From DATKYQ01 sp035528415 (GTDB lineage: Bacteria; Myxococcota; B64-G9), in assembly GCA_035528415.1 (NCBI GenBank), contig DATKYQ010000025.1, forward strand, positions 1 through 64,000: a stretch of 64,000 bases of DNA. Direction: 5' to 3'. Position 1 is the stretch's first letter, and every line of letters begins with the position of its first letter. The translations under genes and the position numbers were made by a program. The notes beneath the pieces were generated by a model, which was not told where the DNA came from, did not search any database, and saw nothing but the letters and a program-made list of their open reading frames with translations. This document shows positions 60,723-64,000 of this stretch, one piece after another.

Positions 60723-61492
60723 ACCCGGAACCCTTTCAGCATGGCCGTAACGTCCGCGCCGCCGGTCAGGCGCAAGAACAGATCCTGCAGGCCGGCGCCC
60801 TGGCCGCCAGCCAGGCCGCCGGCCTGGTCGCGTATCTGCTGCATGTCACCCTGAGCCACAACTCGTCCCTGGTTGATGATGGCCACGCGGTCGCACAGTT
60901 CTTCGGCCACCTCGAGAGTGTGTGTCGAGAGAAACACCGTGCCGCCGCCTAGATGGCAGAAGTTTATGAAAATGGTCTTGACCAGCGCGGCGCCGCGGGG
61001 ATCCAGCCCCACCATCGGCTCGTCCACGACGACCACCCGCGGGTGGTGCAGCAGAGCCGACGCCATGGTCAGGCGCTGCTTCATACCGTGCGAGTAACTC
61101 TCGATCAATTCCCCCGACCATCGCCCAAGCTCGAACAGCTCGAGCAACTCATCGGCCCGGCGCGCGGCCGCCCGCCTCTCGGTTGTGTAGAGTCCGGCCA
61201 CGAACAGCAGAAACTCGCGCCCGCTGAGCTTCTCGTAAAGGAATGGCCTGTCCGGTACGTAACCGATCAGGCGCTTGGCGGCGATCGGTTCGCGCCCGAC
61301 ATCGAATCCGCCGATCGTCACCCGGCCGGACGTCGGCCGCATCAGCCCCACCATGATCTTCATGGTGGTGGTCTTGCCCGCCCCGTTGGGGCCCAAGAAA
61401 CCAAACACCTCGCCGGGCCGCACCGCAAGCGACAGGTTACTCACGGCCTCGAATTTTCCAAAGCGCTTGGTAAGCTTTTCGATGACGATCAC
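60719..61492 (-). CDS. ABC transporter ATPase
   Basis: 257 residues. Walker A is GPNGAGKTT, the signature is SYSHGMKQRLTMAS, Walker B is VVVVDEPMVGLDP and the switch His is in LSTHTLEVAEEL. It is the export-type ATPase that pairs with the adjacent permease. It overlaps the upstream gene by ATGA, and the permease start likewise overlaps its stop. Confidence 0.93.
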   Translation of the reverse strand: MIVIEKLTKRFGKFEAVSNLSLAVRPGEVFGFLGPNGAGKTTTMKIMVGLMRPTSGRVTIGGFDVGREPIAAKRLIGYVPDRPFLYEKLSGREFLLFVAGLYTTERRAAARRADELLELFELGRWSGELIESYSHGMKQRLTMASALLHHPRVVVVDEPMVGLDPRGAALVKTIFINFCHLGGGTVFLSTHTLEVAEELCDRVAIINQGRVVAQGDMQQIRDQAGGLAGGQGAGLQDLFLRLTGGADVTAMLKGFRV

Positions 61493-62334
61493 GGCCGCTG
61501 ACCTTCCAGTTCCGCCGGCAAGTGCATCAGACCGGAAAGATCTACGTCCCCATCGATCACGGGCGGAGCCTCCGGCCGCTGATCACCGGGCTCCTCCCGG
61601 CGCAGTTCGAGTCCCAGCGCCGTCTGCTCGGCAATGACGTTGCCTTTCTCGTCGATCCAGCTGTCGAGCACGAGACCGCCCGCGTTGCGCCGCAGGTGGA
61701 TCGCGGACTGTAACCCCCGCCTGGTCTTTTTGGCCTCCGGTCCCAGCACTTCTATCAGCGTCCGTTTGTTGCCTAGGCTTTGCGGATCGAACAGCACGAC
61801 CGAATAGCGCCTGCCCGGGGAGAGATCCTGCGCCGCCAGCAGGCGCGGTAAAGCGAAGTCGAAGATCGGCGCCTCGACCAGTTTGATCTTCCTGCGGGTA
61901 GTCTCGGAACCCATCTGCATCGAAACAGACAGGTATTTCCCCTCCAACCGACCCGCTATCTCAACAGGTAGAAGCGCCGTGTCCATGCTCAGTCTGAAGC
62001 TAGAAAAAGAGCCCTGTCTGTCCAGTCGGACCGTAAGTCGCGAGCGGATGCGTTGCCGGCTGCCTCCCACCACAAAAGCCAGGCGGGAATCCTGCTCGAA
62101 ATCCTGGCCGGAAAGGCGGGCATGCACGCTGCCCAACCGGCGGTTCTGGTAGTAGGCCCCCATCCAGACTTCAAAGTCGGCAAGCGAACCCCGGGTCAAG
62201 AGCGGGGCTTCCGGGGACGAGATTCGAAACATGAGCCACATGACCCACACCCAGGCGGCCAGAAAACCCACCCCGAGCACGTGCCAACCCGGGTGTACAG
62301 TTTCGAATGCATTTCTCGCAACGGATGTATCCAT
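61489..62334 (-). CDS. Conserved-type membrane-anchored protein of an ABC operon, function unknown
   Basis: 281 residues from ATG 62334, with GGGAGCGAC before it. One N-terminal helix (WHVLGVGFLAAWVWVMWLMF) is followed by a beta-rich domain (IRSRLTVRLDRQGSFSSFRL, VLDSWIDEKGNVIAEQTALG). The second half is like a transglutaminase-associated or substrate-binding module, but I recognise no motif. Operon position before the ATPase suggests it is a component or cargo-handling partner of the transporter. Confidence 0.7.
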   Translation of the reverse strand: MDTSVARNAFETVHPGWHVLGVGFLAAWVWVMWLMFRISSPEAPLLTRGSLADFEVWMGAYYQNRRLGSVHARLSGQDFEQDSRLAFVVGGSRQRIRSRLTVRLDRQGSFSSFRLSMDTALLPVEIAGRLEGKYLSVSMQMGSETTRRKIKLVEAPIFDFALPRLLAAQDLSPGRRYSVVLFDPQSLGNKRTLIEVLGPEAKKTRRGLQSAIHLRRNAGGLVLDSWIDEKGNVIAEQTALGLELRREEPGDQRPEAPPVIDGDVDLSGLMHLPAELEGQRP

Positions 62335-62387
62335 GAGTCGCTCCCGATACGCAAACGAAGTAACACAGCCCATCCTCCCGGGTCAAT

Positions 62388-62401
62388 CCCACCCGGGTGG
62401 G
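62388..62401. promoter_or_regulatory. Perfect 14-bp palindrome between divergent genes
   Basis: CCCACCC followed by GGGTGGG lies in the 215-base divergent interval before the PilZ-coiled-coil gene. It could be a small hairpin or a dimeric binding site. No convincing promoter hexamers are visible around it. Confidence 0.35.
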
Positions 62402-62549
62402 TCCCGACGGCCCCGCAAGCGCCCGAACCTGGCCGTCGAACCTGTTGAAATCATGGCTTTATTATTTCCAAACGGCGGCGCGGCTGGTATGTTTATTGCA
62501 GAAGCACTATGATGTCGATCTTTGTGACCCAGTCAATCGAGGAAGATCC

Positions 62550-63359
62550 ATGACTAACAAAGCGAGTGACGAAACCGGGAGGAAGACGCAAACAGAGGCG
62601 ATCGAGAAACAGCGCGCCGAGTTCAACGGAAAGCTCGGCGAACTGGACACGCGCGCGGGCGAGTTGGACAAGCGCGAAGGTGCCGTCGATTCGGAGGCCG
62701 TCGAGCTGACCGAGAAGATCAAGGCCCTGGCCGAAGAGCACAAACGGCTGGACCAGCGCAAGAAAGATCTCGAGCGCCGGGCGCGGGAGATTGGCGACCG
62801 GCGCACCGGGATAGCGGCCGAGCGCAAGAGGCTGACCCGGGAAAGAGACGCCTTGATCGAGGGCGTGCGCGGCCTGGACTCGCGCCGGGAGGAGATCGAT
62901 CGCCAGCAGGCCTACGACGAGACGCAGAAGGTCGCCTCGTTCCAGGTGCAGGCGCCGCCCGACGCCGCGAAGGTCGACACGCAAGCGAGTCCCGGCGACG
63001 GGACGACCGAGGCAAATCAGAGAACGCGCCCGCGCCTCTCGGTTCAAGTAGACGTCTCGCTGCACACCGAGCACAACTTCTATGCCGGGCTAACCGATAA
63101 CATATCCGAGGGCGGTCTCTTCATCGCCACCCACGAGAACCTGCCGCTGGGCACGCAGATGAACCTGACGTTGAGTCTGCCCGACCACGAGCCCTTCGAG
63201 GTCGAAGGAGAGGTCCGCTGGCTGCGCGAGTACAACGATTTCACGTCCGACGTCTCCCCGGGCGTCGGCGTCGCCTTCAACGACCTGCCGGACGCAAGGC
63301 GCGCGCTTATAGAACAATTCATCCGCCAGCGCTCCCCGCTGCTCTACGAAGCCATGTAG
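62550..63359 (+). CDS. Coiled-coil PilZ-domain protein
   Basis: 269 residues from ATG 62550 (GAGGAAG upstream). The first 140 residues are highly charged with heptad patterns (EKQRAEFNGKLGELDTRAGE and similar) and should form a long coiled coil. The PilZ domain follows with RTRPR (an RxxxR pair) and DNISEGGLFI (the DxSxxG motif), both intact for cyclic di-GMP binding, and it ends in a helix RALIEQFIRQR. Such proteins transmit cyclic di-GMP signals, often to motility or pili. Confidence 0.88.
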   Translation: MTNKASDETGRKTQTEAIEKQRAEFNGKLGELDTRAGELDKREGAVDSEAVELTEKIKALAEEHKRLDQRKKDLERRAREIGDRRTGIAAERKRLTRERDALIEGVRGLDSRREEIDRQQAYDETQKVASFQVQAPPDAAKVDTQASPGDGTTEANQRTRPRLSVQVDVSLHTEHNFYAGLTDNISEGGLFIATHENLPLGTQMNLTLSLPDHEPFEVEGEVRWLREYNDFTSDVSPGVGVAFNDLPDARRALIEQFIRQRSPLLYEAM

Positions 63360-63382
63360 CAGGAGATGGAAAACCCAACAGC

Positions 63383-63411
63383 TTGACATCTGCACATGCG
63401 TTCAGTAACAT
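63383..63411 (+). promoter_or_regulatory. Sigma-70 promoter of lexA
   Basis: A perfect -35 TTGACA (63383-63388), a 17-base spacer and -10 TAACAT (63406-63411) are followed 20 bases later by the lexA ATG, with GGGAGG as ribosome-binding site. The LexA operator lies in the spacer. Confidence 0.7.
63390..63406 (+). promoter_or_regulatory. LexA operator of the Myxococcus type
   Basis: CTGCACATGCGTTCAGT fits the published M. xanthus LexA consensus CTRHAMRYBYGTTCAGS at 16 of 17 positions (last base T for S). It occupies the -35/-10 spacer of the lexA promoter, so the protein should repress its own gene. A second inverted repeat, CACATG-N10-CATGTG at 63393-63414, overlaps it. Confidence 0.75.
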
Positions 63412-63431
63412 GTGTCTGACCGGGAGGCGCC

Positions 63432-64000
63432 ATGAGAGAGCTTACCGCCAGACAGCAGCAGCTACTTTCGTTCATCGAGGAGTACGCCATCGAGCATGGG
63501 TTCCCGCCCGCGATCCGCGAGATGGCCGATCACATGGGCATCAGTTCCACAAACGGGGTCAACGATCACCTCAAGGCCCTCGAGCGCAAGGGTTACCTCT
63601 CGCGCGAGAAGGGCCTCAAGTCCCGGGCCATCCGTCTGGCGGCTCCCTCCCGGGCACATCCCGCCGAACGGGACGACGGCGCGGCCGTACTGGTGCCACT
63701 CTTGGGTCGCGTTGCCGCCGGTTTGCCGGTGATGAGCGAAGAGAACCTCGATCGTGAGTTGCTGCTCGATCGCTCGCTGCTTCCGGCCAGCGGCAAGGTC
63801 TTCGCACTGTGCGTCCGTGGCGATTCGATGACAGGCCGGGGCATCCTCGATGGAGATCTGGTGCTGGTTCGTTCCCAACAAAGCGCCGTCTCGGGCGACA
63901 TTGTGGTCGCCATGCTGGACGGAGAAGTCACCGTCAAGACCTATCGCCGCAGCCGCGAGAGCGTGGTTCTCGAGCCGGCCAACCCGGCTTTCGAACCGAT
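63432..64000 (+). CDS. lexA: LexA repressor, C-terminus beyond the window
   Basis: The first 189 codons are present. The N-terminal winged helix starts MRELTARQQQLLSFIEEYA with GISSTNGVNDHLKALERKGY as the DNA-recognition region. The self-cleavage site Ala-Gly lies in RVAAGLPVM, the catalytic Ser in VRGDSMTGRGI, and the Lys in VTVKTYRR near the window end. LexA represses SOS genes and cleaves itself with RecA. The last few dozen residues are not visible. Confidence 0.95.
   Translation, partial: MRELTARQQQLLSFIEEYAIEHGFPPAIREMADHMGISSTNGVNDHLKALERKGYLSREKGLKSRAIRLAAPSRAHPAERDDGAAVLVPLLGRVAAGLPVMSEENLDRELLLDRSLLPASGKVFALCVRGDSMTGRGILDGDLVLVRSQQSAVSGDIVVAMLDGEVTVKTYRRSRESVVLEPANPAFEP

Overview
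The window is a GC-rich bacterial chromosome segment of a deltaproteobacterial or myxobacterial type. The evidence is the pilus gene order pilB-pilT-pilC-pilS-pilR, a pilin operon followed by a TPR protein and an ABC exporter in the arrangement of Myxococcus xanthus pilA-pilG-pilH-pilI, a LexA operator that fits the M. xanthus consensus at 16 of 17 positions, NtrC-type regulators and a small zinc-finger protein of the kind annotated in myxobacteria as a vegetative protein. I cannot name a genus. No tRNA, rRNA, CRISPR array, insertion sequence or prophage was seen.

Region 1 (about 0.1-29.4 kb) is a large type IV pilus locus. A minor-pilin operon on the minus strand (fimT-like, pilV, pilW, pilX, pilY1) is followed upstream by an NtrC-type response regulator, a CotH-kinase-like secreted protein and a sensor kinase. 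The kinase lies in one operon with prepilin peptidase, a glycosyltransferase, a hexapeptide acetyltransferase and a sugar epimerase. Divergently, two tandem major-type pilins are followed by PilG/H/I-like export genes and a DUF2723 membrane protein. Two more pilin-like genes sit downstream of pilR, and pilB-T-C-S-R completes the region. Three GG-N10-GC (-24/-12) sigma-54 promoter candidates sit exactly in front of the three pilin-type operons, and pilS-pilR plus the second kinase/regulator pair are the obvious controllers. pilM-N-O-P-Q are not in the window.

Region 2 (29.4-39.2 kb) holds ribF and then surface-polysaccharide genes: an MBOAT O-acyltransferase with its SGNH partner, two methyltransferases, a sulfotransferase, a flippase-like membrane protein, a GT4 glycosyltransferase and a DegT-type aminotransferase. 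Most minus-strand genes there are joined by ATGA overlaps.

Region 3 (39.2-44.9 kb) contains a zinc-finger small protein, an operon of PaaK-like adenylate-forming enzyme, small membrane protein and HtrA protease (with an 11-G tract before the htrA start), a lipoprotein, a lytic transglycosylase and a degenerate PilZ protein.

Region 4 (44.9-64 kb) is housekeeping: the rho-rpmE-DUF1385-prfA-prmC-murA block, ligA with a 49-codon membrane protein overlapping its stop, a methyltransferase, a radical-SAM/DUF2344 fusion coupled to RNase G, an FHA protein, a three-gene ABC transporter, a coiled-coil PilZ protein and the start of lexA, cut by the window end.

PilB carries an MshEN domain and two PilZ-type proteins are encoded, so cyclic di-GMP control of the pili is plausible. 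Four genes have a -10-like hexamer ending 9-10 bases before the ATG and no Shine-Dalgarno sequence, which points to leaderless transcripts.
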